A stretch of 64,000 nt of DNA. Source: Panulirus ornatus (taxonomy: Eukaryota; Arthropoda; Malacostraca; Decapoda; Palinuridae). Both the position numbers and the translations under genes were made by a program. Under the pieces are notes generated by a model. It saw only the letters and a program-made list of their open reading frames with translations, had not been told where the DNA came from and searched no databases. Where the stretch lies: the NCBI RefSeq assembly GCF_036320965.1, contig NC_092290.1, positions 500,420 to 564,419 on the forward strand, written 5' to 3'. This document shows, piece after piece, positions 11,183 to 24,160 of the stretch (positions are counted from its first letter, which is position 1; each line of letters starts with the position of its first letter).

Positions 11183-12095
11183 GTGGTAGAACTGATAGAA
11201 AAACTATAGAAGATCGTGTCTAAGTTTGGAAGTGTGTGTGAAAGTTGGAATGTTAAAGTATATGTGAATAAATGCAGGGTTGTTAGGTTTAACTGGGTGA
11301 AGTGACAGTTTATTTGGGGTTGTGAGTTTGAATGGAGGAAATTTGAAGGAATTGAAGCATTATAGATAATTGGGAATGGATATGGCAGGAAATTGGAAGC
11401 ATGAAAGCAGAAGTGAGTCATAGGATGGGTGAGTGGGCAAGGATTTTTGGGACCACTGAGGAATATGTGGAAAGAGAGGTTGTTATCTGGGAGGGTAGAA
11501 ATGGATATTTTTGAGGGTGTAGTAGTGCCAACAATGTTGTAAGATGAAAGGGATGGACATAAATGAGGATGAGTTGAGAAGAGTGGGTGTGTTGGAAATG
11601 TGGTGTTTGAGGACAGTATGTGGTGTGAGGTGGTTTGGTCAACTGAGCAATAAAAGGGTAAGAGAAAGGTATGGTAACAAGAAAGGTGTAGGTGAGAGAG
11701 CTGAAGAGGGTGTACTGAAATGGTTTGGACATATGAAAAGGAGTAAGGAGATGATGATAAAGATATATGAATCTGAAGTTGAGGAGACAAGGGGAAGGGG
11801 AAGCCAAGTTTGAGTTGGAAGGATGGAATGAAAAAGATTTTCAGTGATCAGGGCCTGAACATGCAGGAGGGTAAGAGGCATGCATGGGAGAGTGAGTTAG
11901 AATGATGTGGTGCACAGGGGAAGACCTGGGGGGAACCATGGAAAGGCCTGTGGGGCTTAGTTGTGGATAGGGGGCTGTGGTTTTGGTGAATTGCATATGA
12001 CAGCTAGAGAATGGATGTGAGTGAATGTAGCCTTTCTTTGTCCATTCCAGGTGCTACCTCACTTTCTTGGGAAATGGGAAACAAATGTGAAAAAA
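11183..12095 (+). pseudogene. Old degenerate RTE-A fragment (RT end to 3' UTR)
   Basis: This follows the RTE-A sense strand from the segment after the FADD motif (LQKLVTEFGKV region, near 11190) through the C-terminal FGHM-like block (near 11725) to a decayed 3' UTR that ends about 12095. Stops and indels occur throughout, the GRPNWRW block is partly lost, and the terminal hairpin is no longer pairable. It belongs to an older layer than its neighbours. An (ATT)n tract, not (TA)n, follows. Confidence 0.78.
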
Positions 12096-12111
12096 GAAAA
12101 ACTAACATTAT

Positions 12112-12112
12112 A

Positions 12113-12167
<55 letters not shown>

Positions 12168-12176
12168 ATAATATTA

Positions 12177-12215
<39 letters not shown>

Positions 12216-12221
12216 AGTTAC

Positions 12222-12264
<43 letters not shown>

Positions 12265-12274
12265 GTTATTATTA
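12112..12274. repeat. (ATT)n microsatellite
   Basis: An ATT trinucleotide array with a few interruptions. It sits between the 3' end of a plus-strand RTE-A copy and the 3' end of a minus-strand one. Confidence 0.95.
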
Positions 12275-13528
12275 TACTTAGTTGCTGTCTCCTGCGTTAG
12301 CGAGGTAGTGCAAGAAAACAGATGAAAGAATGACCCAACCCACCCACATACACATGTATATACATAAACGCCCACACACGTACATATACATACCTATACA
12401 TTTCAATGTATACATACTTATATGTACACAGACATATACATACTTGCTGCCTTCATCACCACCCAGCCACACATGAAATGGCACCCCCCCCTCCTCCCAT
12501 GTGCGTGTGAGGCAGCACTAGGAAAAGACAACAAATGCCACACTCTTTCACACTCATTCTCTAGCTGTCATGTGTAATTGCACTGAAACCACGGCTCCCT
12601 TTCCACATCCAGGCCCCACAAAACTTTCCATGGTTTACCCCACATGCTTCACATGCCCTGGTTCAATCCATTGACAGCACGTTGACCCCAGTATACCACA
12701 TTGTTCCAGTTTGCTCTATTTCTTGCATGTCTTTCACCCTCCTGTATGTTCAGGCCCCGATTGCTCAAAATCTTTTTCACTCCTTCCTTCCACCTACAAT
12801 TTGGTCTCCCACTTTTCCTCGTTCCCTCCACCTCTGACACATATATCCTCTTTGTCAATCTTTTCTCACTCATTCTCTTCATTTGACCAAACCATTTCAA
12901 TACACCCTCTTCTGCTCTCTCAACCACTCTCTTTTTATTACCACACATCTCTCTTACCCTTTCATTACTTACTTGATCAAACCACCTCACACTATACATT
13001 GTCCTCAAACATCACATTTCCAACACATCCACCCTCCTCTGCACAACCCTATCTATAGCCCACGCATCGCAACCATATAACATTATTGGAACCACTATTC
13101 CTTCAAACGTACCCATTTTTGTTCTCTGAGATAACGTTCTCTTTCCACACATTCTTCAACACTCCCAGAACCTTCGCCCCCTCCCCCACCCTGTGACTTA
13201 CTTCCGCTTCCATGGTTCCATCCACTGCTAAATTTACTCCCAGATATCTAAAACACTTCACTTCCTCCAGTTTTTTTTCCATTCAAACTTACATCCCAAT
13301 TAAATTGCCCCTTAACCCTACTGAACCTAATAACCTTGCACCTATTCACATTTACTCCCAGCTTTCTTCTTTCACACACTTACCAAACCTAGTCACCAAC
13401 TTCTACAGTTTATCACTGAATCAGCCACCAGCGCTGTATCATCAGCGAACAACAAATGACTCAATTCCCAAACCCTCTCATCTGAAACAGACTGCGTACT
13501 TGCCCCTCTCTCGAAAACTCTTGCATTT
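12275..13528 (-). pseudogene. RTE-A fragment, long-form 3' UTR, RT end to C-terminus
   Basis: On the minus strand the long-form 3' UTR lies at 12275-12660, followed upstream by the C-terminal coding block (GRPNCRWKEG near 12800) and RT sequence up to about 13528. The frame is broken by several indels; one uninterrupted stretch covers 12649-13008. The 5' truncation abuts a 54-bp segment (13529-13582) of unknown origin, the only gap here that is not RTE-A. Confidence 0.83.
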
Positions 13529-13582
13529 GTTCGGACTAAAGGAGGTGCTGAATCATCAATTGCCGGAAAATCGGTGGTGTAC

Positions 13583-13607
13583 CTATATATATATATATAT
13601 ATATATA
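13583..13607. repeat. (TA)n tract
   Basis: A short TA run sits between the 54-bp unassigned segment and the next RTE-A copy. Confidence 0.9.
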
Positions 13608-14072
13608 AGGGTAAGAGAGATGTGTGGAAATAAAAAGAGCGTGGTTGAGAGAGCAGAAGAGGGTGTTTTTTGAAATGGTTTGGTCACATGGAGAGAATGA
13701 GTGAGGAAAGATTGACCAAGAGGATATACGTGTCGGAGGTGGAGGGAACGAGGAGAAGAGGGAGACCAAATTGGAGGTGGAAAGATGGAGTGAAAAAGAT
13801 TTTGTGTGATCGGAGCCTGAACATGCAGGAGGGTGAAAGGAGGGCAAGGAATAGAGTGAATTGGAGCGATGTGGTATACCGGGGTTGACGTGCTGTCAGT
13901 GGATTGAATCAAGGCATGTGAAGCGTCTGGGGTAAACCATGGAAAGCTGTGTAGGTATGTATATTTGCGTGTGTGGACGTATGTATATACATGTGTATGG
14001 GGGTGGGTTGGGCCATTTCTTTCGTCTGTTTCCTTGCGCTACCTCGCAAACGCGGGAGACAGCGACAAAGCA

Positions 14073-14089
<17 letters not shown>
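13606..14089 (+). pseudogene. RTE-A C-terminal fragment with short-form 3' UTR
   Basis: This 5'-truncated copy begins at the VREMCGNKK codons. Two extra T residues near 13666-13672 shift the frame, after which the C-terminal block ([23 protein letters not shown]) is open to the stop at 13886-13888. The 3' UTR is the short form and is followed by poly-A and (TA)n. It is near-identical by eye to the other young copies. Confidence 0.88.

Positions 14090-14145
<56 letters not shown>
14090..14145. repeat. (TA)n tail tract
   Basis: A TA run after poly-A, directly followed by the final 33 bases of another RTE-A copy. Confidence 0.95.
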
Positions 14146-14149
<4 letters not shown>

Positions 14150-14215
14150 TACCTCGCAAACGCGGGAGACAGCAAAAAAAAAAACGGCGACGGGGCAAAG
14201 TGAATAAATAGATAA
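14146..14215 (+). mobile_element. RTE-A insertion reduced to its terminal hairpin
   Basis: 14146-14178 holds only the CGCTACCTCGCAAACGCGGG hairpin and a poly-A. It is then joined to a degraded A/T-rich tail (ACGGCGACGGGGCAAAG, then AATAAATAGATAAATATATA). It is among the shortest RTE-A pieces in the window and shows that the extreme 3' end alone is retained. Confidence 0.7.
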
Positions 14216-14219
14216 ATAT

Positions 14220-14438
14220 ATATAGGGGAGAAAGAATACTTCCCACGTATTCCCTGCATGTCGTAGAAGGCGACTAAAAGGGAAGGGAGCGGGGGGCTGG
14301 AAATCCTCCCCTCTCATTTTTTTTTAAATTTTCCAAAAGAAGGAACAGAGAAGGGGGCCATATGAGGATATTCCCTCAAAGGCCCAGTCCTCTGTTCTTA
14401 ACGCTACCTCGCTAATGCGGGAAATGGCGAATAGTATG

Positions 14439-14452
<14 letters not shown>
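14220..14452 (+). mobile_element. Short non-autonomous RTE-A derivative, copy 2
   Basis: It lacks the first few bases (starts at ATAGGGGAGAAAG) but is otherwise complete: the GAATAC/GTATTC block, GTCGTAGAAGGCGAC, GCGGGGGGCTGG, then TCTGTTCTTAACGCTACC and the terminal hairpin at 14402-14429, poly-A and (TA)n. Confidence 0.88.

Positions 14453-14497
<45 letters not shown>
14453..14497. repeat. (TA)n tract
   Basis: A TA run between the tail of the short derivative and the 5'-truncated start of the next RTE-A copy. Confidence 0.95.
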
Positions 14498-14500
<3 letters not shown>

Positions 14501-15932
14501 GTGGGTATTGATTGAGAGGGTGAAGGCATGTACAGAGCATCAGATTGGGGAAGAGCAGTGTGGTTTCAGAAGTGGTAGAGGATGTGTGGATCAGGTGTTT
14601 GCTTTGAAGAATGTATGTGAGAAATACTTAGAAAAGCAAATGGATTTGTATGTAGCATTTATGGATCTGGAGAAGGCATATGATAGAGTTGATAGAGATG
14701 CTCTGTGGAAGGTATCAAGAATATATGGTGTGGGAGGCAAGTTGTTAGAAGCAGTGAAAAGTTTTTATCGAGGATGTAAGGTATGTGTACGTGTAGGAAG
14801 AGAGGAAAGTGATTGGTTCTCAGTGAATGTAGGTTTGGGCGGGGGTGTGTGATGTCTCCATGGTTGTTTAATTTGTTTATGGATGGGGTTGTTAGGGAGG
14901 TAAATGCAAGAGTTTTGGAAAGAGGGGCAGGTATGAAGTCTGTTGTGGATGAGAGAGCTTGGGAAGTGAGTCGGTTGTTGTTCGCTGATGATACAGCGCT
15001 GGTGGCTGATTCATGTGAGAAACTGCAGAAGCTGGTGACTGAGTTTGGTAAAGTGTGTAAAAGAAGAAAGTTAAGAGTAAATGTGAATAAGAGCAAGGTT
15101 ATTAGGTACAGTAGGGTTGAGGGTCAAGTCAATTGGGAGGTAAGTTTGAATGGAGAAAAACTGGAGGAAGTAAAGTATTTTAGATATCTGGGAGTGGATC
15201 TGGCAGCGGATGGAACCATGGAAGCGGAAGTGAATCATAGGGTGGGGGAGGGGGCGAAAATCCTGGGAGCCTTGAAGAATGTTTGGAAGTTGAGAACATT
15301 ATCTCGGAAAGCAAAAATGGGTATGTTTGAAGGAATAGTGGTTCCAACAATGTTGTATGGTTGCGAGGCATGGGCTATGGATAGAGTTGTGCGCAGGAGG
15401 GTGGATGTGCTGGAAATGAGATGTTTGAGGACAATGTGTGGTGTGAGGTGGTTTGATCGAGTAAGTAATGTAAGGGTAAGAGAGATGTGTGGAAATAAAA
15501 AGAGCGTGGTTGAGAGAGCTGAAGAGGGTGTTTTGAAATGGCTTGGGCACATGGAGAGAATGAGTGAGGAAAGATTGACCAAGAGGATATATGTGTCGGA
15601 GGTGGAGGGAACGAGGAGAAGTGGGAGACCAAATTGGAGGTGGAAAGATGGAGTGAAAAAGATTTTGAGTGATCGGGGCCTGAACATGCAGGAGGGTGAA
15701 AGGCGGGCAAGGAATAGACTTAATTTGATCGATGTGGTATACCGGGGTTGACGTGCTGTCAGTGGGTTGAATCAGGGCATGTGAAGCGTCTGGGGTAAAC
15801 CATGGAAAGCTGTGTAGGTATGTATATTTGCGTGTATGGACGTATGTATATACATATGTATGGGGGTGGGTTGGGCCATTTCTTTCATCTGTTTCCTTGC
15901 GCTGCCTCGCAAACGCGGGAGACAGCGGCAAA

Positions 15933-15940
<8 letters not shown>
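14497..15940 (+). pseudogene. RTE-A copy, one frameshift, short-form 3' UTR
   Basis: The copy starts at the RT region encoding GRVLIERVKACTEHQIG and ends with a short-form 3' UTR (15752-15927) and poly-A. A single-base deletion near 14836-14842, inside the RT B motif (GLRQGC), splits the frame. 14500-14850 encodes the A motif, and 14855-15751 encodes FADDTALVAD and the C-terminus. The protein carries RRSGRP and ILSDRGLN, as in long-form copies, yet has the short 3' UTR, so it looks intermediate between the two subfamilies. Confidence 0.88.

Positions 15941-15974
<34 letters not shown>
15941..15974. repeat. (TA)n tail tract
   Basis: TA run after poly-A, followed by a T run and two RTE-A tail ends. 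Confidence 0.93.

Positions 15975-18608
<2,634 letters not shown>

Positions 18609-18668
<60 letters not shown>
18609..18668. repeat. (TA)n tail tract
   Basis: TA run at the end of the RTE-A copy, abutting the left arm of an inverted repeat. Confidence 0.95.
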
Positions 18669-18670
<2 letters not shown>

Positions 18671-18674
<4 letters not shown>

Positions 18675-19073
18675 GTGATGTCCAGAGCTTGAACTGGAGA
18701 GTATGGCTCATATTTGTCTGAAGAATGTGGTTTCTGATGGGTGTTACATCTTCTGGGTTGGTGTTTAAGACTGAATTGGGAGGTCATTTTATTAGTGCTT
18801 GTTGGGTTCTTTCAGTGTGTATGCGTTTAGTCAGTGTTATATTTGTTAGGGGTGAGGGAATCTATGAGTAGTAATTTCGTCGCACATCCCTTTATCCCCC
18901 AAAAATGTAGCACTGACAAAACAGATAAGCACCAAAATAATCCAAGAAGCACTAAACAAGTAACCCCTCAATTTAGTCTAAAACTCCAACCCACCAGTTA
19001 TACACCCATTAAGATCCACACTCCTGACAAACATGAGTCACACTCTCCTGCTTAACCTCTTAACATCACCCAT
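18671..19073. repeat. Inverted repeat, two arms of about 190 bp
   Basis: Arm 1 (18671-18862) and the reverse complement of arm 2 (18881-19073) align along their whole length: ATGGGTGATGT, then ACTCATRTTTGTC, ATGGGTGT, TTTAGACTRAATTG, TAGTGCTT, and GTCAGTGYTAYATTTKT. By eye roughly 70-75% of bases agree, and the spacer is only about 18 bp. Arm 2 is part of the Jockey-like LINE end described separately; arm 1 is an inverted second copy of the same segment. Confidence 0.85.
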
Positions 19074-19290
19074 AACTACAACACTACAAATAGTATTTCA
19101 TCATATCCAAAGTCCCTTGATGCTCATGATGCAACAGTCATAAAGAAGACACCAACCACCTGCTATTCAATTGCCCTGCTTTCTTAGCACATAAAGGCAC
19201 ACACACATAACAATAATGTATAACTTGTGGTCCCAACCAGTGGATATGGCTAGCTTCCTGAGTACTGCAAGAGCCTCATAATAACAGAAG
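18881..19290 (+). pseudogene. 3' end of a Jockey-like LINE ORF, degraded
   Basis: In pieces over three frames the plus strand reads like the end of a Jockey/I-superfamily RT polyprotein. A QFSLKLQP...TPIKIHTPDKHES block (near 18970-19050) is followed by a HDA box and FNCPAF near 19120-19185. LWSQPVDMASFL near 19225-19265 comes just before a stop, matching the LW-x-x-PVxxAxFL ending common in this group. Frameshifts separate the pieces. The family assignment rests on these short motifs only. Confidence 0.55.
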
Positions 19291-19455
19291 GGACTCCTGA
19301 GGCATGAAGTAATTACATGAGATAGGAGTTACTGGGGAATTGCCAGTGCAATGCAGAAGTGCGTGTATGCTTGGCATGGATACGGGCTATGGTCACAGAG
19401 TGTTACATTTTGTGTTGCAATATGCAGCATATTGCATGCCATGATTTGGCTCTTG
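19291..19455. other. No feature recognised
   Basis: A short AT-rich stretch between the Jockey-like end and the Tigger transposase relic. It may include the Tigger 5' region, but I could not identify an inverted end. Confidence 0.4.
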
Positions 19456-19459
19456 TATC

Positions 19460-20160
19460 ATGCCAACAAAGTATATTGTAAGATCTCCTGGTACTAGTGG
19501 TGCCAAGAAGTTTAATAAGAGTATTACCACTGAGGTTAAGATGGATTTGCGAAACATTTTGAGAGATGAAAAAACAGCTGATACTAATTGTAATCTTGGA
19601 CTTAGTGCATCTACTTTATGGACTATTTGTGATAATGCAAAGATCAAGGAGAGTGCCAAGAGTGGAACATAAATCAGTGAATCTAAGCCCTCATATTCCC
19701 AAAGTTCAATTATGGAGAGAACGGAACAGATGTTGAACACATGGATCAAACACCAAACTCATGAAAATATTCTCATCTGCATGTTTGTGATACAAGCAAA
19801 GGTTTGGAGTATATACGTTGACCTGGCAGTGGTAGGAGGAGCAGTGAAGATATTTCAGGCAAATTCTTGTTTTTTGTGAATTTTAGGAAATGTTTCAATT
19901 ACCACATCCAAATGATTAGGTAAGGCTGCTTCTGTTGATGTCTTTGCTACTGAAAATTACCCAGGGACCCTCAAGACCACTATTGAGGAAGGTGGCTATT
20001 CTATTAATCAGATTTTTAATGTGAATGAGAATGGATTATTTTGGAAGAGAATGCTTTCAAAAATGTACATATCCTGAGAGCAGAAGGCTGCACAAGGATT
20101 CAGTATTTGTTGTTATCTGTTGCTATTGATAGCATTCACTGTTCAGTATATATATATTAC
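19460..20160 (+). pseudogene. pogo/Tigger-type transposase, truncated pseudogene
   Basis: The first 70 codons (19460-19672) match the start of Tigger transposases: MPTKY, KKFNKSITTEVKMDL, then a CENP-B-like helix-turn-helix with LGLSASTLWTI and the AKIKESAKS block. After a stop the similarity continues with ERTEQMLNTWI near 19710. Further on come TENYPGTLKTTIEEGGY near 19955 and NQIFNVNENGLFWKRM near 20010-20055, where the Tigger family normally has a catalytic Asp (NxDETGLFWK); here it is Asn. Remnants run to about 20155, where a short RTE-A derivative begins. The rest of the DDE domain and the 3' end are missing. It encoded a cut-and-paste transposase and is now dead. Confidence 0.85.
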
Positions 20161-20173
20161 AGTATTTCATTAT

Positions 20174-20378
20174 CCCTGGGGATAGGGGAGAAAGAATACT
20201 TCCCACGTATTCCCTGCGTGTCGTAGAAGGCGACTAAAAGGGGAGGAATCGGGGGGCTGGAAATCCTCCCCTCTCGTTTTTTTTTAATTTTCAAAAGAAG
20301 GAACAGAGAAGAGGGCCAGGTGAGGATATTCCTTCAAAGGCCCAGTCCTCTGTTCTTAATGTTACTTCGCTAATGTGG

Positions 20379-20380
<2 letters not shown>
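20174..20380 (+). mobile_element. Short non-autonomous RTE-A derivative, copy 3
   Basis: Starts with the full CCCTGGGGATAGGGGAG head and ends in a slightly decayed hairpin (GTTACTTCGCTAATGTGGGA), then (TA)n. It interrupts the Tigger transposase relic on its left. Confidence 0.87.

Positions 20381-20416
<36 letters not shown>
20381..20416. repeat. (TA)n tract
   Basis: TA run between the short derivative and the following RTE-A copy. Confidence 0.93.
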
Positions 20417-20421
<5 letters not shown>

Positions 20422-21711
20422 GGTATAAGTTTGTTGAGTATTCCTGGTAAATTATATGGGAGGGTATTGATTGAGAGGGTGAAGGCATGTACAGAGCATC
20501 AGATTGGGGAAGAGCAGTGCGGTTTCAGAAGTGGTAGAGGATGTGTGGATCAGGTGTTTGCTTTGAAGAATGTATGTGAGAAATACTTAGAAAAGCAAAT
20601 GGATTTGTATGTAGCATTTATGGATCTGGAGAAGGCATATGATAGAGTTGATAGAGATGCTCTGTGGAAGGTATTAAGAATATATGGTGTGGGAGGCAAG
20701 TTGTTAGAAGCAGTGAAAAGTTTTTATCGAGGATGTAAGGCATGTGTACGTGTAGGAAGAGAGGAAAGTGATTGGTTCTCAGTGAATGTAGGTTTGCGGC
20801 AGGGGTGTGTGATGTCTCCATGGTTGTTTAATTTGTTTATGGATGGGGTTGTAAAGGAGGTAAATGCAAGAGTCCTGGAAAGAGGGGCAAGTATGAAGTC
20901 TGTTGGGGATGAGAGAGCTTGGGAAGTGAGTCAATTGTTGTTCGCTGATGATACAGCGCTGGTGGCTGATTCATGTGAGAAACTGCAGAAGCTGGTGACT
21001 GAGTTTGGTAAAGTGTGTGGAAGAAGAAAGTTGAGAGTAAATGTAAATAAGAGCAAGGTTATTAGGTACAGTAGGGGTGAGGGTCAAGTCAATTGGGAGG
21101 TGAGTTTGAATGGAGAAAAACTGGAGGAAGTGAAGTGTTTTAGATATCTGGGAGTGGATCTGTCAGCGGATGGAACCATGGAAGCGGAAGTGGATCATAG
21201 GGTGGGGGAGGGGGCGAAAATTTTGGGAGCCTTGAAAAATGTGTGGAAGTCGAGAACATTATCTCGGAAAGCAAAAATGGGTATGTTTGAGGGAATAGTG
21301 GTTCCAACAATGCTGTATGGTTGCGAGGCGTGGGCTATGGATAGAGATGTGCGCAGGAGGATGGATGTGCTGGAAATGAGATGTTTGAGGACAATGTGTG
21401 GTGTGAGGTGGTTTGATCGAGTAAGTAACGTAAGGGTAAGAGAGATGTGTGGAAATAAAAAGAGCGTGGTTGAGAGAGCAGAAGAGGGTGTTTTGAAATG
21501 GTTTGGGCACATGGAGAGAATGAGTGAGGAGAGATTGACCAAGAGGATATATGTGTCGGAGGTGGAGGGAACGAGGAGAAGAGGGAGACCAAATTGGAGG
21601 TGGAAAGATGGAGTGAAAAAGATTTTGTGTGATCGGGGCCTGAACATGCAGGAGGGTGAAAGGAGGGCAAGAAATAGAGTGAATTGGAGTCATGTGGTAT
21701 ACAGGGGTTGA
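20416..21711 (+). CDS. RTE-A reverse transcriptase ORF, 5'-truncated
   Basis: An open frame of about 431 codons starts inside the RT fingers (YRGISLLSIPGKLYGRVLIERV). It contains the palm A motif AFMDLEKAYD (near 20617), GLRQGCVMSPWLF (near 20793) and FADDTALVAD (near 20942), then the RTE-type C-terminal module with [22 protein letters not shown]. No internal stop is present. The endonuclease, the linker and the first RT blocks are lost, so the product could not mobilise itself. There is no promoter or natural start codon; the frame simply opens from the TA tract, and the first Met in the element lies at VAF-M-DLEK and neighbouring positions. Confidence 0.8.
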
Positions 21712-21926
21712 CGTGCTGTCAGTGGATTGAAGCAAGGCATGTGAAGCGTCTGGGGTAAACCATGGAAAGCTGTGTAGGTATGTATATTTGTGTGTGTGGA
21801 CGTGTGTATGTACATGTGTATGGGGGGGGGGGGTGGGGCCATTTCTTTCGTCTGTTTCCTTGCGCTACCTCGCAAACGCGGGATACAGCGACAAAGTATA
21901 AAAAAAAAAAAAAAAAAAAAAAAAAA
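20416..21926 (+). mobile_element. Young 5'-truncated RTE-A copy, short-form 3' UTR
   Basis: It begins directly after (TA)n at codons YRGISLLSIPG of the RT. The frame is open to 21711, followed by a short-form 3' UTR (21712-21896) and an unusually long poly-A (about 28 bp). No TA tract follows; instead the sequence passes into the T-rich tail of a minus-strand RTE-A copy. Confidence 0.92.
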
Positions 21927-21939
21927 TTATTTTTTATTT

Positions 21940-23428
21940 TTATTTTGCTTTGTCGCTGTCTCCTGCGTTAGCGAGGTAGCGCAAGGAAACAGACGAAAGA
22001 ATGGCCCAACCCACCCACATACACATGTATATACATACACGTCCACACACTCAAATATACATACCTATACATCTCAGTGTACACATATATATATACACAC
22101 ACAGACATATACATATATACACATGTACATAATTCATACTGTCTGCCTTTATTTATTCCCATCGCCACTTTGCCACACATGGAATAACAACCCCCTCCTC
22201 CCTCATGTGTGCGAGGTAGTGCTAGGAAAAGTCTACAAAGGCCCCATTCGTTCACACTGTCTCTAGCTGTCATGTAATAATGCACCGAAACCACAGCTCC
22301 CTTTCCACATCCAGGCCCCACACACTTTGCATGGTTTACCCTACACGCTTCACGTGCCCTGCCCTGGTTCAGTCCATTGACAGCACGTTGATCCTGGTAT
22401 ACCACATTGTTCCAATTCACTCTATTCCTTGCACGCCTTTCACCCTCCTGCATGTTCAGGCCCCGATCACTCAAAATCTTTTTCACTCCATCTTTCCACC
22501 TCCAATTTGGTCTCCCACTTCTCCTCGTTCCCTCCACCTGTGACACATATATCCTCTTGGTCAATCTTTCCTCACTCATCCTGTCCATGTGACCACACCA
22601 TTTCAAAACACCCTCTTCTGCTCTCTCAACCACACTCTTTTTATTACCACACATCTCTCTATCCCTTTCAATACTTACTTGATCAAACCACCTCACACCA
22701 CATATTGTCTCAAACATATCATTTCCAACACATCCACCCTCCACCGCACAACTCTATCTATAGCCCACGCCTCGCAACCATATAACATTGTTGGAACCAC
22801 TTTTCCCTCAAACATACCCACTTTTGCTTTCCGAGATAATGTGCTCGATTTCCACACATTTGTCAATCCTCCCAGAACTTTCGCCCCCTCCCCCACTCTA
22901 TGATCCACTTCCGCTTCCATGGTTCCATCCGCTGCCAGATCCACTCCCAGATATCTAAAACACTTTACTTCCTCCAGTTTTTCTCCATTCAAACTTACCT
23001 CCCAATTGACTTGTCCCTCAACCCTACTGTACCTAATAACCTTGCCCTTATTCACATTTACTCTTAGCTTTCTTCTTTCACACACTTTACCAAACTCAGT
23101 CACCAGCCTCTGCAGTTTCTCACTTGAATCAGCCACCAGCGCTGTATCATCAACGAACAACAACTGACTCACTTCCCAAGCTCTCTCATCCACAACAGAC
23201 TGCATACTTGCCCCTCTTTCCAAAACTCTTGCATTCACCTCCCTAACAACCCCATCCATAAACAAATTAAACAACCATGGAGACATCACGCACCCCTGCC
23301 GCAAACCAACATTCACTGAGAACCAATCACTTTCCTCTCTTCCTACACGTACACATGCCTTACATCCTCGATAATAACTTTTCACTGCTTCTAACAACTT
23401 CCCCTCACACCATATATTCTTAATACCT
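21940..23428 (-). pseudogene. RTE-A copy, long-form 3' UTR, one frameshift
   Basis: Tail to tail with the preceding copy. The long-form 3' UTR lies at 21946-22345, and the coding region runs upstream on the minus strand to about 23428, starting at the IKNIWC.GKLLEAVKS region of the RT. Two long frames (22340-22744 and 22693-23428) meet at a single-base loss near 22709. The catalytic box reads FVDDTALVAD near 23145 instead of FADD. Residues RRSGRP and ILSDRG mark it as the long-form subfamily. Confidence 0.9.
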
Positions 23429-23455
23429 AATACATAATACATAATAATACATAAT

Positions 23456-24160
23456 TGTTGTTTCCTGAGTTCAGTTAGGCAGCACCAGGAGACAGACGAA
23501 GAATGGCCCATCCACTCATATACACATAAATACATAAATGCCCACATATGCATATGTACAGACATATACATATCAACATATGCATACATATACACACACA
23601 TATGCAGACATTACATACATACACATGTACATATTCATACTTGTTTACCTTCATCCATTTCTGTCACTACCCCACCCCACAGGAAAACAGCATTGCTATC
23701 CCTTGCTTCAGTGAGGTAGTGCCAGGAATACAGACAAAAAGGCCACATTTGTTCACAATCAGTTTCTAGCTGTCTTGTGTAATGCACCGAAACCACAGCT
23801 CCCCATCCACATCCAGGCCCCACAGACCTTTCCATGGTTTACCGCAGAAGCTTCACATTCCCTGGTTCAGTCCATTGACAGCACGTTGATCCCAGTATAC
23901 CACATCATTTCAATTCACTCTATTCCTTTCAAGCCTCTCACCCTCCTGTATGTTCAGGCCCCAATCGCTCAAAATCTTTTTCACTTCATCCTTCCACCTC
24001 CAATTTGGTCTCCTGGTTCTCCTTGTTCCCTCCCCCTCTGAAACATATATCCTCTTTATCAGTCTTTCCTCACTCATTCTCTCCATATGTCCAAACCATT
24101 TCAGACCACCTTCTTCTGCTCTCTCTACCACTTTCTTTTTATTTTCACACACCTTTTTAC
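23456..24160 (-). pseudogene. Older RTE-A C-terminal fragment with long-form 3' UTR
   Basis: On the minus strand a diverged long-form 3' UTR (23456-23895) is followed by a C-terminal coding block ([12 protein letters not shown] and RPNWRWKDE, near 23985-24100). It stops at about 24160, where a short derivative begins. A 27-bp TAATACA-type tract (23429-23455) separates it from the preceding copy. Confidence 0.82.

Noticed and set aside
13529..13582. 54-bp non-LINE segment (GGAGGTGCTGAATCATCAATTGCCGG) as a possible pogo-type terminal fragment
   Set aside because: The resemblance to sequence near Tigger ends is suggestive only. It is too short and has no partner end.
14402..14435. AATGGCGAAT at the end of the short derivative resembles the J4/2 strand of the HDV ribozyme
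   Set aside because: It is a ten-base match without the other helices, and the LINE end differs (GACAGCGACAAAG). It is treated as coincidence.
19460..19672. A host gene with a CENP-B-type DNA-binding domain
   Set aside because: The frame ends after 70 codons and decays into Tigger transposase remnants with stops, and the region is interrupted by a retroelement. This fits a dead transposon, not a domesticated gene.
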